A DNA stretch of 64,000 bases from Lachancea mirantina (lineage: Eukaryota; Ascomycota; Saccharomycetes; Saccharomycetales; Saccharomycetaceae): NCBI GenBank assembly GCA_900074745.1, contig LT598467.1, positions 1,364,001 to 1,428,000 of the forward strand, read 5' to 3'. Every line of letters starts with the position of its first letter. The stretch's first letter is position 1. The position numbers and the translations under genes were made by a program. Of the stretch, positions 31,707 through 41,913 are shown one piece after another. The notes beneath the pieces are model-generated. The model was not told where the DNA came from, did no database searches, and worked only from the letters and a program-made list of their open reading frames with translations.

Positions 31707-33110
31707 TTACATGAGGTGTTGTGTTGCTGAGAGAACGGTGGCATCATCTCCATGTTGGCCGGTCAACTGAATTCCAGCGCTTTTGCATCCTCTCATAGGC
31801 ACGCTAATAGAAGGCAACCCACACAAAGACATCGGAATAGTGAAAACATCGTTAACGTACGAGTTTACAAGGTTTGTATTTTCTTCCTTGACATATTTTG
31901 CCACGCTTGAAGGGAGATTGACAGCAGTAGGTGAGAGTAGCAGGTCCAAACCTCCCTCATTTCGAATTTTGTGGCTCAGCAAGTTTGGAAACGAAAACAC
32001 CTTGTCAAAATCTTTGACCATCGACGCACGACAATTTTGTGCTGTGATGTAGCTATTTTTATAGCGCTCTGAAGATAAGTTATAATTCCCAAGTACCAAT
32101 CGTTTCTGTACTTCTGGACCAAATGCGGCTCTTGTAACAGCAAATGGAATCGAGTCCTGGAAATCTGCAGTAGGTGCCCTAAACCCATATCTAATGCCAT
32201 CATAGCGAGACAAATTCGATACTGCTTCAATTGGCGCTAGTGTGTAATATATGGGCAGTGCGTTTATTACGCTCGGAATGGAGACTTTGTAAAACTCATG
32301 TCCTTGCTTCATAAGCTTGTCCACAGCCTGGTAAAATGCTGTTTTGACCACCTCAGGCATATCTTTTTGATTTAGTTCGATTGGCAAACCGATCTTTAAC
32401 TTTGAATTTTTCCTGGTCAAACTCTTAGCTTTTCGTCTGAATTCATTGCTGAGAGATGTTGGATCCTTGGAATCGTAGTGATCCAGAGTTTGAAATACGC
32501 TTTTCAATATCTTTATATCTTTCGAAATGATTCCAACTGTGTCCAAGCTTTGCGCATAAGCAACGACACCAAAGCGGGAAATGCGTCCGTAAGATGGTTT
32601 GAACCCGAGAGTTGAAGTCCAAGCTGCCGGAAGTCGTATTGATCCACCGGTATCTGTACCAAGGGCGAAATCGACAACCTCAGCAGCCACTGCGGCAGCA
32701 GACCCTGACGAAGAACCGCCGACAACAACCTTCTGGCCTTCATACAATGGATTAAAAGTAGGACCAAAATACGAGTGCAGGCCAGCAGTACCCATCCCAA
32801 ATTCGTCTAAATTTGTTTTTCCGACAGACACGGCCCCGGAACTCTCAAGAAGCTCCGCAACCGTTGAGTTGAAAGGTGAAACATAACCCTCTAAAATCTT
32901 AGAGCCGCAAGTTGTCGGTAACTTCGTGGTCGTAATGTTATCTTTGAGAGCGTAAAGCACATTCTGTAATGGTTTACTCGGGTAGTCATCATCGTTGTTT
33001 TCAGACAGCTGACGCCTAGCATCCCGATTCAAACTAGTAAAGATGTTGAATTTGTCCTGTGCCAATGCTACTCGATCAAGTTTCTTGAGAGCATTAGATA
33101 TTACTGACAT
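31707..33110 (-). CDS. HER2: Mitochondrial glutamyl-tRNA(Gln) amidotransferase subunit A
   Basis: The product is 467 residues (yeast Her2, 464), an amidase-signature enzyme that acts in mitochondria with Pet112 and Gtf1 to convert Glu-tRNA(Gln) to Gln-tRNA(Gln). The catalytic triad is visible: the lysine in YALKDNITT, the first serine in GGSSSGSAAAV, and the second in GTDTGGSIRLPA. The C-terminal block ALPSISVPM-like sequence (LCGLPSISVPMRG) is present. No obvious strong presequence is seen at the N-terminus beyond basic and hydroxylated residues, as in S. cerevisiae. ATG at 33110. It ends 43 bp from the YTA7 stop. It is YMR293C. Confidence 0.95.
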   Translation of the reverse strand: MSVISNALKKLDRVALAQDKFNIFTSLNRDARRQLSENNDDDYPSKPLQNVLYALKDNITTTKLPTTCGSKILEGYVSPFNSTVAELLESSGAVSVGKTNLDEFGMGTAGLHSYFGPTFNPLYEGQKVVVGGSSSGSAAAVAAEVVDFALGTDTGGSIRLPAAWTSTLGFKPSYGRISRFGVVAYAQSLDTVGIISKDIKILKSVFQTLDHYDSKDPTSLSNEFRRKAKSLTRKNSKLKIGLPIELNQKDMPEVVKTAFYQAVDKLMKQGHEFYKVSIPSVINALPIYYTLAPIEAVSNLSRYDGIRYGFRAPTADFQDSIPFAVTRAAFGPEVQKRLVLGNYNLSSERYKNSYITAQNCRASMVKDFDKVFSFPNLLSHKIRNEGGLDLLLSPTAVNLPSSVAKYVKEENTNLVNSYVNDVFTIPMSLCGLPSISVPMRGCKSAGIQLTGQHGDDATVLSATQHLM

Positions 33111-33870
33111 GTCTCGAAATATGTTTTCCAGTTCATAAGTTTTCCAAATTGCTCGACAGCTCAGTGATTAGCTGTTGATGAGCCGTAAACCTAAAATTAA
33201 TGATATAATGAGTTCTCCAAATGTCAAAATAACCGAACTTTTTCCCAATTGGAACCGGGCTTAATCTCTAAGTGGTGAACACTAACCGTCTTATGAATGG
33301 GGTCTCTTTTAAACCTTTCTTCCTTGTAATGATTAAGTTCTTTAATCTACGTTTTTTCAAGAGCCTTATCATATTGATCTTCAACGGTAACGGCCACCGA
33401 AATACAAAAAATTCGATCCAAGAAGCCGAGCAGGCTGCTTATAATCCATGAAATTTTTAAAATGAACATCGCATTTGGTTAGACGACTCGCAAGTTCCAA
33501 CGCTGAAAGTTTTGCACTTCTCTCTTAAATGACGGGTCTAAAGACTGTAGTGTAAGATCCGTGATAGCTTTCCGAAACAGAATTTGTGTGCAAGAGGAAT
33601 ATAATCAAACAAGAATTACTGAACAGATACATATGGTTTAATATCGTGAACTGGACCTCATTTGGAAGCGCTAGGTGTTTGTCAAAGGTGTCTTAATAGG
33701 ACATGGAGATAAGGATGTGTTGATGTCATTCTAAACGAGTGATCGTTGAGTTTCAAGATCTGGATAAACCTTAAATGCTCTGTAATGAACAGCGCTTGAG
33801 AATTGCAAAAATACTACGCGACTTGAGTAAGCCTGGTTTTGGTAATAGAAGCATACTTCGACTTTTGGTC
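33111..33870. other. Intergenic region HER2-SLH1
   Basis: A 660-760 bp divergent promoter, depending on which SLH1 start is used. No gene recognised. In S. cerevisiae the YMR293C-YMR295C interval contains JNM1; I see no trace of it here. Confidence 0.5.
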
Positions 33871-36800
33871 ATGATAGCTACCGCGTATTCGGTACACTCC
33901 GTGGGCTCCTACATGGAAGCCATGAAAAGTATGGTGCAAGCATCAGAAAAGTTTGGAGACAAGCTAAACTATGCTCAAGGATCCGAGATAGATTTAGAAC
34001 AATTAAGTGGGGATGCTGAATCTGCGCCGGGTTTAACGGTGCTCTCGCAAGATCGTAATAATTGGGACGATGTGTTTGACGAGTTCAGTCACGTGAGTTC
34101 GGAAAACTTATTCAGGCTCATAGGCGATGGGAATAATAGGGTTGCCAAACGCGTCCTTTCTCGACTTTTGGATATGGCAAGCACTGCTAAGTCTCCCGAT
34201 GTCGATATGGAAATCTTTTTGCAATCCATTTTTATGGTCCTAAATGTGGAGTCGCTCGACGTTGCGCAAAACGATTTGTTCAATCTTTTGGGTGATGAAA
34301 ATATCGATTTCATCTCATTCGTCATCCAAAATAAGGCACAGATTTTGAAATACTCTGTCGAAGATGTCTTGACTTTAGGCCAGCTGCCAGATGGCCAAGA
34401 AAAATTCATGACTCAGCGCGATATACGGAACCAGGTTCTACAAAATGCTCAAGATGCTAAAAATCAGGCCCTACTACCTGCTCAATTCCAACAGGAATAT
34501 CGTCACGTTTACAGAAAACACGAGGCAGGTTCGGGTTTAACACTGTCTTTCACGGGCCAAAAATATGCATTGCCTGCGGGGAGTACGAGACAATCATATC
34601 AAATGTACGAGGAGATTATTATACCGAAAGCAGATCAAAGCGTTAAAAATTCGGTACGAGTCAAAGAAATAAGGGTTTCTGAATTGGATTTAATCTGTCG
34701 ATCTGTATTCACTTATGATACGCTTAACAAAATTCAATCGATAGTGTTTCCGGTTGCTTATGATACCAATGAAAACATGTTGATATGTGCGCCAACAGGT
34801 GCTGGTAAAACAGATATTGCGCTTTTGACTATTCTCAACATTATAAAACAATATTCGGAGATTAATGCAGATGGCCAAATAAATATTAACTTCGACTCAT
34901 TCAAAGTTGTCTATGTTGCCCCGCTAAAAGCTTTGGCTGCTGAGATTGTAGAGAAATTTGGTAGAAAGTTGGCCAAGTTTGACGTCAAGGTCCGGGAGTT
35001 GACTGGCGACATGCAATTGACCAAGGCAGAAATTTTGGAGACGCAAGTGATTGTTACTACGCCCGAAAAATGGGACGTGGTAACTCGTAAAGGGAATGGA
35101 GACAATGATCTTGTTTCAAAAGTCAAACTGTTGATCATCGATGAAGTGCATTTACTTCATGAGGATAGAGGTTCAGTGATAGAAACTCTGGTGGCCAGAA
35201 CTTTGCGGCAGGTTGAAAGCTCACAGTCAATGATTAGAATATTAGGTCTTTCGGCCACATTACCAAATTTTATGGACGTAGCTGACTTCTTGGGCGTGAA
35301 TAGACAAGTGGGCATGTTTTACTTTGATCAGTCATTTAGACCCAAAGCCCTGGAACAGCAACTTCTCGGCTGTCGCGGAAAGGCCGGTAGCAGGCAAGCA
35401 CGCGAAAATATAGACAAAACAGCTTACGAAAGGGTTATTGAAATGGTCCAGAAAGGCTCTCAGGTCATGGTTTTTGTGCATTCAAGAAAGGAAACTGTCA
35501 AGACTGCCCGAACTTTCATTTCTATGGCCCAGTCCAATCAGGAAATCGAAACCTTTTCGAACGATTCACCAATAAGAAACTCTTATTCAAGAGCAATGAC
35601 TAATAATAAGGAGAAAGATCTCAAAGAACTTTTCCAATTTGGATTCGGTGTTCACCACGCTGGTATGTCTCGTTCCGACCGTAATCTCTCTGAGCGACTG
35701 TTCAAAGATGGTGCTATCAATGTTCTCGTTTGCACTGCAACATTAGCTTGGGGTGTAAACCTTCCAGCAGACGTTGTTATTATCAAAGGGACACAAGTCT
35801 ATGATTCCAAGAAAGGTGGGTTCTCTGATTTGGGAATATCAGATGTAATTCAAATTTTTGGACGTGCTGGTAGGCCTGGATTTGGATCATCTCATGGTAT
35901 CGGCATTTTGTGTACTTCGAGCGATCGCCTTGACGATTATGTGTCCCTGATTACACAGCAGCATCCAATAGAATCTAGACTAGGTTCCAAGCTTGTTGAC
36001 AATTTGAACGCCGAGATCTCTTTAGGAACTGTAACCAATGTCGAAGAAGGCATTCAATGGCTTGGTTACACTTACCTTTTCGTTCGAATGCTCAAAAATC
36101 CTTTGGTATATGGTATTAATTGGGATGAATTTAGAGATGACCCACAACTGTATGAAAAGCGAAGGGATATGATAATTAAAGCTGCGAGAAAAATACACAG
36201 GCTCCAGATGATAGTGTTTGATGAAGTCTCCATGCACTTCACTCCAAAGGACTTGGGTCGCATTGCTTCCGATTTCTATCTACTCAATGAAAGTGTCGAG
36301 ATCTTCAATCAACTTTGCAACCCGAGCGCTACGGAGGCTGATGTTCTTGCAATGATCAGCATGAGCTCTGAATTTGATAACATAAAGTTTCGAGAAGAAG
36401 AGGCTGTTGAGCTCACACGCTTATTGGAAGACTCTACAGAATGCCAACTTGGAAGCGAGCTTGAGTCGGCCCAGGGTAAGACAAATGTGCTTCTCCAAGC
36501 TTACATTTCTAGAGCACGCATTTTCGATTCTGCCCTCGGCTCTGATTCCAATTATGTTGCACAAAATTCCGTTAGAATTTGTAGAGCGCTATTTTTGATT
36601 GGCGTCAACAGAAGATGGGGGGCTTTCAGTAAAGTGATGCTTGACATATGCAAGTCTATTGAAAGACGTCTTTGGTCTCACGATCATCCTCTTTGCCAGT
36701 TTGATCTACCTGAAACTATCCTAAGAAGAATTAGAGAAAAGAACCCCACAATGGAGCTTCTTCTAGATATGGAGTCCGATGAACTGGCCGACTTGGTTAA

Positions 36801-39738
36801 TAACAAGAAACTTGGTCACAAGCTTTATGGCGTAATGAGTAGCTTCCCATTAGTGAACATCGAAGCTGAGATTTTCCCGATAACCACTAACGTTATGAGA
36901 GTTCATGTGATTCTTGAACCCTCTTTCAAATGGGATGTGAGTATTCATGGAAATGCGCAGTTTTTCTGGGTCTTCGTTGAAGAGTCTGATAAATCACAAC
37001 TGCTCCATTTTGAAAAGTTTATTTTGGGCAGGAGGCAACTTAGCCACCCGCACGAGTTGGATTTTATGATACCGCTCTCCGATCCACTCCCTCCACAAGT
37101 TGTCGTTAAGGTTGTCTCTGATTCTTGGATTGGAGCTGAATCAACTCATCCTATTTCCTTCCAGCACCTAATTCGACCACACAACGAAACGCTGCAAACT
37201 AGACTGCAAAAATTAAATCCGTTACCGAGAACTGCACTAAACAACAAATTAATTGAGGAAATCTACCCTTTTCGTTATTTCAACCCGATGCAGACAATGA
37301 CCTTCCATACGCTCTATCATAGCAACAATAGTGTTTTTGTTGGTTCGCCAACAGGTTCCGGTAAAACAGTTGCGGCGGAATTGGCGATGTGGCATGCATT
37401 TCGAAAGTTCCCTGGTAGTAAAATTGTTTATATCGCGCCAATGAAGGCTTTGGTTAGAGAAAGGGTCGATGACTGGCGGAAAAGGATAACACCTGTTACG
37501 GGTGACAAAGTGATTGAATTGACTGGAGACTCCATTCCAAATCCTCAGGACGTTCGAGATGCAACTATCATCATTACAACTCCCGAGAAATTCGACGGTA
37601 TCTCTCGTAACTGGCAAACCAGAAAATTTGTTCAGCAGGTTTCTTTGATTATAATGGATGAAATTCATTTGTTAGCTAGCGACAGAGGTCCCATATTGGA
37701 AATGATTGTGAGTCGTATGAACTATGTTTCCACTCGTACAAGCCAGCCGGTGCGTCTCTTGGGAATATCAACTGCTGTTTCTAATGCTTATGACATGGCG
37801 GGATGGTTAGGCGTCAAGGATAATGGCCTTTACAATTTTTCATCTAGCATCAGACCTGTGCCATTGAAAATGTACATTGATGGATTCCCTGATAATCTTG
37901 CATTTTGTCCTCTCATGAAGACCATGAACAAACCTGCTTTTATGGACATCAAGCAGCACTCACCGAACAAGCCGGTTTTGATTTTTGTTGCATCGCGTAG
38001 ACAGACAAGACTTACTGCCCTAGATTTAATTCATCTGTGTGGTATGGAAGAAAATCCTCGCAGATTTTTGAATATCGAGGATGAAGGTGAGTTACAGTAT
38101 TATATTTCGCAGGTCACTGACGATACATTAAAATTGTCGCTTCAATTCGGCATTGGTCTTCACCACGCGGGCCTGGTCGAGAAGGATCGGTCTATTTCCC
38201 ACAAGCTTTTCCAAAGCAATCGCATTCAGGTTCTTGTTGCGACATCCACGCTTGCATGGGGTGTCAATCTCCCTGCACATCTGGTGATTATCAAAGGAAC
38301 ACAGTTTTTTGATGCCAAGATCGAAGGATATAGAGATATGGACTTGACTGATATTCTTCAAATGATGGGTAGAGCCGGTAGACCTGCGTACGACACAAGC
38401 GGTACCGCAATCGTGTACACTCGACAAGCGAAAAAAATGTTCTACAAGCATTTCTTAAATGTTGGGTTTCCTGTGGAGTCTTCGTTGCATAAAGTTCTAG
38501 ATGATCATCTTGGTGCTGAGATTGCGTCAGGATCGATAACAAATAGGCAAGAAGCTATGGATTTTTTGAGTTGGACGTTTTTCTTCAGAAGAGCGCACCA
38601 TAATCCAACTTATTACGGTATCACTGAAGATACTACCCCGGCAGGCATTAATCAACATTTAAGTGCATTGATTGACACAACTTTAAAAAGCTTAGAAGAA
38701 TCGCAATGTGCGGTTTTACATGGTGATGAAATTGAGGCAACCTCTTTCCTAAGCATATCCTCATATTACTACATTTCGCATAAGACTGTAAGGCTCGTCT
38801 TGCGCCAAATATATGACGGCGCCACTTTCCGGGACGTTCTCAAATGGCTTTCTCTAGCCATAGAATTCAATGAGTTGCCGGTCAGAAATGGTGAAATAAT
38901 CATGAATGAGGAGATGTCTGCACAATCAAGATATAATGTCGAGAGCACTTTCACTGGTGAGGAAGAACTCCCCATGTGGGATCCTCATGTCAAGACTTTC
39001 CTACTTTTGCAAGCGCATCTAAGCAGAGTGGACTTGCCAATTGCCGATTATCATCAGGACACGGTATCGGTACTTGACCAGGCTCTGCGTATTTTACAAG
39101 CATATGTGGATATTGCAAGCGAATTGGGTTTCTATCGAACGGTGATGACAGTTATCAAAGTAATGCAATGTGTCAAGCAGGGCTGCTGGTACGAAGACGA
39201 TCCTCTCACTACATTACCCGGTGTGCCGCTCAAGAGACGCTCTGGACTCGATTTCACAGATCTAGGCTATCCTACAGGTGCCGATCAAAAATCGACTTTA
39301 GAGGAACTAGGTTCCGCAGGCTTCAAGAAATTGGAAGCCATCGCCAGAAAGCTGAATGTTGCTCAGGACAAATTAAAAGATTTTAAAAGAGAGGCTCAGC
39401 GGCTTCCTCTCTTGAAAGAGATAGAAGTTGAACCGCAATCTTCTCCAGATAAAATGATTATTTCTGCGAAGCATGTCAATTCTAAGTGCAGCAGAAACTT
39501 CGAAGTGTGGTGTGACAGATTCCCCAAGACCCAGAAAGAGCTGTGGTTTGTCATAGGATACCAGGGAAATGAGTTAATGATGATAAAGAGATGCCAACCC
39601 AAAGTAGTACAAGGACAAGTATCCATAATTTGTGATTTCATTTTACCCAAGGAACTACAGGGCGAAAAACTAGATTTCACCTTGATATGCGATGCGCAAG
39701 ATATTTCCTATCAATTTAGCTATGTGCTCATTAAGTAA
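33871..39738 (+). CDS. SLH1: Slh1 Ski2-like RNA helicase (ribosome quality trigger complex)
   Basis: The protein has 1955 residues from the ATG at 33871 (yeast Slh1, 1967). An in-frame ATG at 33775 would add 32 residues, but alignment of MIATAYS with the start of yeast Slh1 (MSTEYS) favours the inner one. Two helicase cassettes are present, each followed by a Sec63-like region. Cassette 1 has APTGAGKT near residue 307 and DEVH near 424; cassette 2 has SPTGSGKT near 1159 and DEIH near 1261. Both retain Walker motifs. Slh1 splits collided ribosomes on stalled mRNA. It is YGR271W and lies just before EFG1, as in S. cerevisiae. Confidence 0.97.
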   Translation: MIATAYSVHSVGSYMEAMKSMVQASEKFGDKLNYAQGSEIDLEQLSGDAESAPGLTVLSQDRNNWDDVFDEFSHVSSENLFRLIGDGNNRVAKRVLSRLLDMASTAKSPDVDMEIFLQSIFMVLNVESLDVAQNDLFNLLGDENIDFISFVIQNKAQILKYSVEDVLTLGQLPDGQEKFMTQRDIRNQVLQNAQDAKNQALLPAQFQQEYRHVYRKHEAGSGLTLSFTGQKYALPAGSTRQSYQMYEEIIIPKADQSVKNSVRVKEIRVSELDLICRSVFTYDTLNKIQSIVFPVAYDTNENMLICAPTGAGKTDIALLTILNIIKQYSEINADGQININFDSFKVVYVAPLKALAAEIVEKFGRKLAKFDVKVRELTGDMQLTKAEILETQVIVTTPEKWDVVTRKGNGDNDLVSKVKLLIIDEVHLLHEDRGSVIETLVARTLRQVESSQSMIRILGLSATLPNFMDVADFLGVNRQVGMFYFDQSFRPKALEQQLLGCRGKAGSRQARENIDKTAYERVIEMVQKGSQVMVFVHSRKETVKTARTFISMAQSNQEIETFSNDSPIRNSYSRAMTNNKEKDLKELFQFGFGVHHAGMSRSDRNLSERLFKDGAINVLVCTATLAWGVNLPADVVIIKGTQVYDSKKGGFSDLGISDVIQIFGRAGRPGFGSSHGIGILCTSSDRLDDYVSLITQQHPIESRLGSKLVDNLNAEISLGTVTNVEEGIQWLGYTYLFVRMLKNPLVYGINWDEFRDDPQLYEKRRDMIIKAARKIHRLQMIVFDEVSMHFTPKDLGRIASDFYLLNESVEIFNQLCNPSATEADVLAMISMSSEFDNIKFREEEAVELTRLLEDSTECQLGSELESAQGKTNVLLQAYISRARIFDSALGSDSNYVAQNSVRICRALFLIGVNRRWGAFSKVMLDICKSIERRLWSHDHPLCQFDLPETILRRIREKNPTMELLLDMESDELADLVNNKKLGHKLYGVMSSFPLVNIEAEIFPITTNVMRVHVILEPSFKWDVSIHGNAQFFWVFVEESDKSQLLHFEKFILGRRQLSHPHELDFMIPLSDPLPPQVVVKVVSDSWIGAESTHPISFQHLIRPHNETLQTRLQKLNPLPRTALNNKLIEEIYPFRYFNPMQTMTFHTLYHSNNSVFVGSPTGSGKTVAAELAMWHAFRKFPGSKIVYIAPMKALVRERVDDWRKRITPVTGDKVIELTGDSIPNPQDVRDATIIITTPEKFDGISRNWQTRKFVQQVSLIIMDEIHLLASDRGPILEMIVSRMNYVSTRTSQPVRLLGISTAVSNAYDMAGWLGVKDNGLYNFSSSIRPVPLKMYIDGFPDNLAFCPLMKTMNKPAFMDIKQHSPNKPVLIFVASRRQTRLTALDLIHLCGMEENPRRFLNIEDEGELQYYISQVTDDTLKLSLQFGIGLHHAGLVEKDRSISHKLFQSNRIQVLVATSTLAWGVNLPAHLVIIKGTQFFDAKIEGYRDMDLTDILQMMGRAGRPAYDTSGTAIVYTRQAKKMFYKHFLNVGFPVESSLHKVLDDHLGAEIASGSITNRQEAMDFLSWTFFFRRAHHNPTYYGITEDTTPAGINQHLSALIDTTLKSLEESQCAVLHGDEIEATSFLSISSYYYISHKTVRLVLRQIYDGATFRDVLKWLSLAIEFNELPVRNGEIIMNEEMSAQSRYNVESTFTGEEELPMWDPHVKTFLLLQAHLSRVDLPIADYHQDTVSVLDQALRILQAYVDIASELGFYRTVMTVIKVMQCVKQGCWYEDDPLTTLPGVPLKRRSGLDFTDLGYPTGADQKSTLEELGSAGFKKLEAIARKLNVAQDKLKDFKREAQRLPLLKEIEVEPQSSPDKMIISAKHVNSKCSRNFEVWCDRFPKTQKELWFVIGYQGNELMMIKRCQPKVVQGQVSIICDFILPKELQGEKLDFTLICDAQDISYQFSYVLIK

Positions 39739-39761
39739 CTTGACTAGTGCTTGTCTTCGAA

Positions 39762-40457
39762 CTACTCGAAGAAATCGTCCTCATTTTCGTCCTGGCCGTC
39801 GTTGACACTACCGCGTTCACCGAGACGCCCAGATTCACGTGATTGATCCCACGACACACCGTATTGGTTATCGTCAAGTTTATGGCCCTTCAGTATTGCA
39901 GGAAGCGCCACGGGCAGCGTTCCTTCACGATGGTGCTTCTCCACTGCTTCCCACACTTGTTGACGTCTTGAAAGGGTCTTGTCACCTTTGTCGGCTACGT
40001 TATCTGCGTCTTCTGATGGATAAAGCGCAATGTATTTTTCCAGTCTTGAGAAATTGACCACATAACACAAGTCTACTTCAGCTTTCCAAAGTTGCTTTTT
40101 GGCAGCCGAAACTTCATCTTTGTCTTGCGGACTCGATGCATGTACACGCTCTGAGGCCCTTTTATATTTTCGTAGTGCCTTTTTACGCTCGAAAAACCTC
40201 ACCATGTGGTATTTTTTTGCATTTTTCTGCTGCTTCTTGCGCAATTCAGCAGATTCAAGTTCCAGCTGTAACGCTTCTAGCGTTCTCTCCTTCTCGATCA
40301 AAACCGTGTCCGGCAAAACGTCTTTTTTCTTCTGCAAAAGTCGCTGTATCTCCCGAATTTTTTTCTTTACTTTATTAGCTCCACCACCCAATGTCGCACT
40401 TAGCTGACTGGATGGTTTCCCTGCTCTTTTAGACCGCATGCTATGGTTTTTGTTCAT
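39762..40457 (-). CDS. EFG1: Efg1 rRNA-processing protein
   Basis: The 231-residue protein (yeast Efg1, 233) is very rich in lysine and arginine. It contains the conserved block KKKDVLPDTVLIEKERTLEAL, then KKNAKKYHMVRFFERKKALRK, in a predicted coiled coil from about 30 to 140. Efg1 is a nucleolar factor of early 18S rRNA maturation. The C-terminus is acidic (DENEDDFFE). ATG at 40457. It converges with SLH1 across 23 bp, matching YGR271W and YGR271C-A. Confidence 0.94.
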   Translation of the reverse strand: MNKNHSMRSKRAGKPSSQLSATLGGGANKVKKKIREIQRLLQKKKDVLPDTVLIEKERTLEALQLELESAELRKKQQKNAKKYHMVRFFERKKALRKYKRASERVHASSPQDKDEVSAAKKQLWKAEVDLCYVVNFSRLEKYIALYPSEDADNVADKGDKTLSRRQQVWEAVEKHHREGTLPVALPAILKGHKLDDNQYGVSWDQSRESGRLGERGSVNDGQDENEDDFFE

Positions 40458-40808
40458 AGTTTTCCCGGTTTGTCGCTGCCTATAAATTAAGCGATGCGAT
40501 GTGCTTCATTTAAATTTTCGAGTTTCTTTTCGATTCTTGATTCTTGGAAAATTAACATCATTAACAACGAATACCGGCAGCTTCATTATCGAAAACGATC
40601 AACATACTGAAACCTTATCACTGCTATGAAAAGCTCATATATATTCGGAAATGGGTATCTTACTTGTACATAACCAACAATCACCAGGACCGCATACTTT
40701 GGACAAGCGCTTGTCATTGGTTCTTGCTTTGAAACATTGGAATCCGAACCTGTATAAAACGTAGTGCTTTCCTTCTCTTTGAGAACCAAACCACACTCTC
40801 AGTCGCGC
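40458..40808. other. Intergenic region EFG1-YMR295C homolog
   Basis: About 350 bp with the EFG1 promoter, including an AAATTTTCG stretch resembling RRPE near 40510. No gene recognised. Confidence 0.5.
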
Positions 40809-41396
40809 TCAGTTTTTCTTCTTGCGACCGAAAAGACCCCGCTTCTTCTTCTTACCCTGCGCCTGCTCAGCAGGAGCGGGAGCCGTATAGACGGCTTGTT
40901 CAGCTGCGTAACTACTTCCAACAGGCGCCCCGGGGCCCGCAGGATACCCGGATCCGCTGTTGTAAGGGTTAGAGTTGCCGAAACTGGGGAAATCGGGACG
41001 CACGTGAAACCCGTACTGCTGGGTCTCGAGCCGTTGGCCCCACGAGGGGTCACCGGAGATCGAATACTCGAATCCACGAATAGTGTCGAGAGGACGCTCG
41101 TCACGTGACCGTGTCGGGTTCGAAATATCAGGTTGGTTAATGGGTTGGCCAAAAACGTCGCGTAAACCCTGGGCATGTTCGCCTGAGTAGTAAGATTGTC
41201 TGTTTGGGTCTGTCGTTTGGAAAGCGTCAGCGGCCTGTTCGAACGGCTGAGCTTCTTGCACAGCCTCGAGAATCGGGTCGTGAACGGACGCGGTCCGAAT
41301 TTTCAAGTGTTCCCGGTCTTCTTTCGTCAGTTTGACGTCCGCTGGATGACCTCCAGACCCGCCAGAACTGCTGCTACTCTTTCTGAAGAGACCCAT
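40809..41396 (-). CDS. YMR295C/YGR273C-type protein of unknown function
   Basis: The protein has 195 residues and matches S. cerevisiae YMR295C (197). Conserved segments are LTKEDREHLKIRTASVHDPILEAV, FGQPINQPDISNPTR, RDERPLDTIRGFEYSISGDPSWGQRLET and YGFHVRPDFPSFG. The N-terminus (MGLFRKS, with Gly at position 2) could be N-myristoylated, and the C-terminus is strongly basic (KKKKRGLFGRKKKN), so membrane or cortex association is plausible. In S. cerevisiae the ohnolog pair YMR295C and YGR273C lies in both tracts found here. This single gene is therefore the natural anchor between the two, as expected in an unduplicated genome. Confidence 0.92.
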   Translation of the reverse strand: MGLFRKSSSSSGGSGGHPADVKLTKEDREHLKIRTASVHDPILEAVQEAQPFEQAADAFQTTDPNRQSYYSGEHAQGLRDVFGQPINQPDISNPTRSRDERPLDTIRGFEYSISGDPSWGQRLETQQYGFHVRPDFPSFGNSNPYNSGSGYPAGPGAPVGSSYAAEQAVYTAPAPAEQAQGKKKKRGLFGRKKKN

Positions 41397-41913
41397 GACG
41401 TACTGCTTTGATGCGCTTCTTGGTTTCGAAATGATCCACCGTTGCCTTGAATCTAGCGCTTTTTCAATGCGGTTTTCAGTGCAAACGTAAGCAGCGTGTA
41501 TAGTATTGTTCTATCTCTCGTACTACTCCAGATCACTTTCGGATCAAGGGCTTTGTTGTCTGTTCTTCGGTGTTTCAATGTGTTGATATAAATATCATGT
41601 TTCTTCAGCTGAGCCTCGGTTTCGAGTATACGGCTATTTTCATTTAGGCCTCTGAGTACCGTTGTCGATCAAAGTTTGGTTGCAAGGTGTTACCCGACAA
41701 TGAGTAAAAAACAGGTAAACGTCGTTTCAAATGATTATTCGTTTTGCAAATTCGTCCATGGTGACAATATGGAGACTGCCGTGCCTGATGATAAAACCGG
41801 TAACGGTACGTTAGACAGTGCCGATTAGGGCACCGGGTCTGCTGGCACTGCCGGCACTGCCGTGTTTGGGAGTCGAACGCTGTCCGCTATGACGGTGTCC
41901 CCGGTGCAAAAGT
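41397..41913. other. Intergenic region
   Basis: About 520 bp between the YMR295C homolog promoter and the 3' end of the RTA1-like gene. It contains small direct repeats of CTGCCGG/CACTGCC near 41840-41860. No gene recognised. Confidence 0.5.

Noticed and set aside
33775-33870. Upstream ATG adding 32 residues to SLH1
   Set aside because: The inner ATG at 33871 aligns with the start of yeast Slh1; the added residues have no counterpart. It remains possible as an alternative start.
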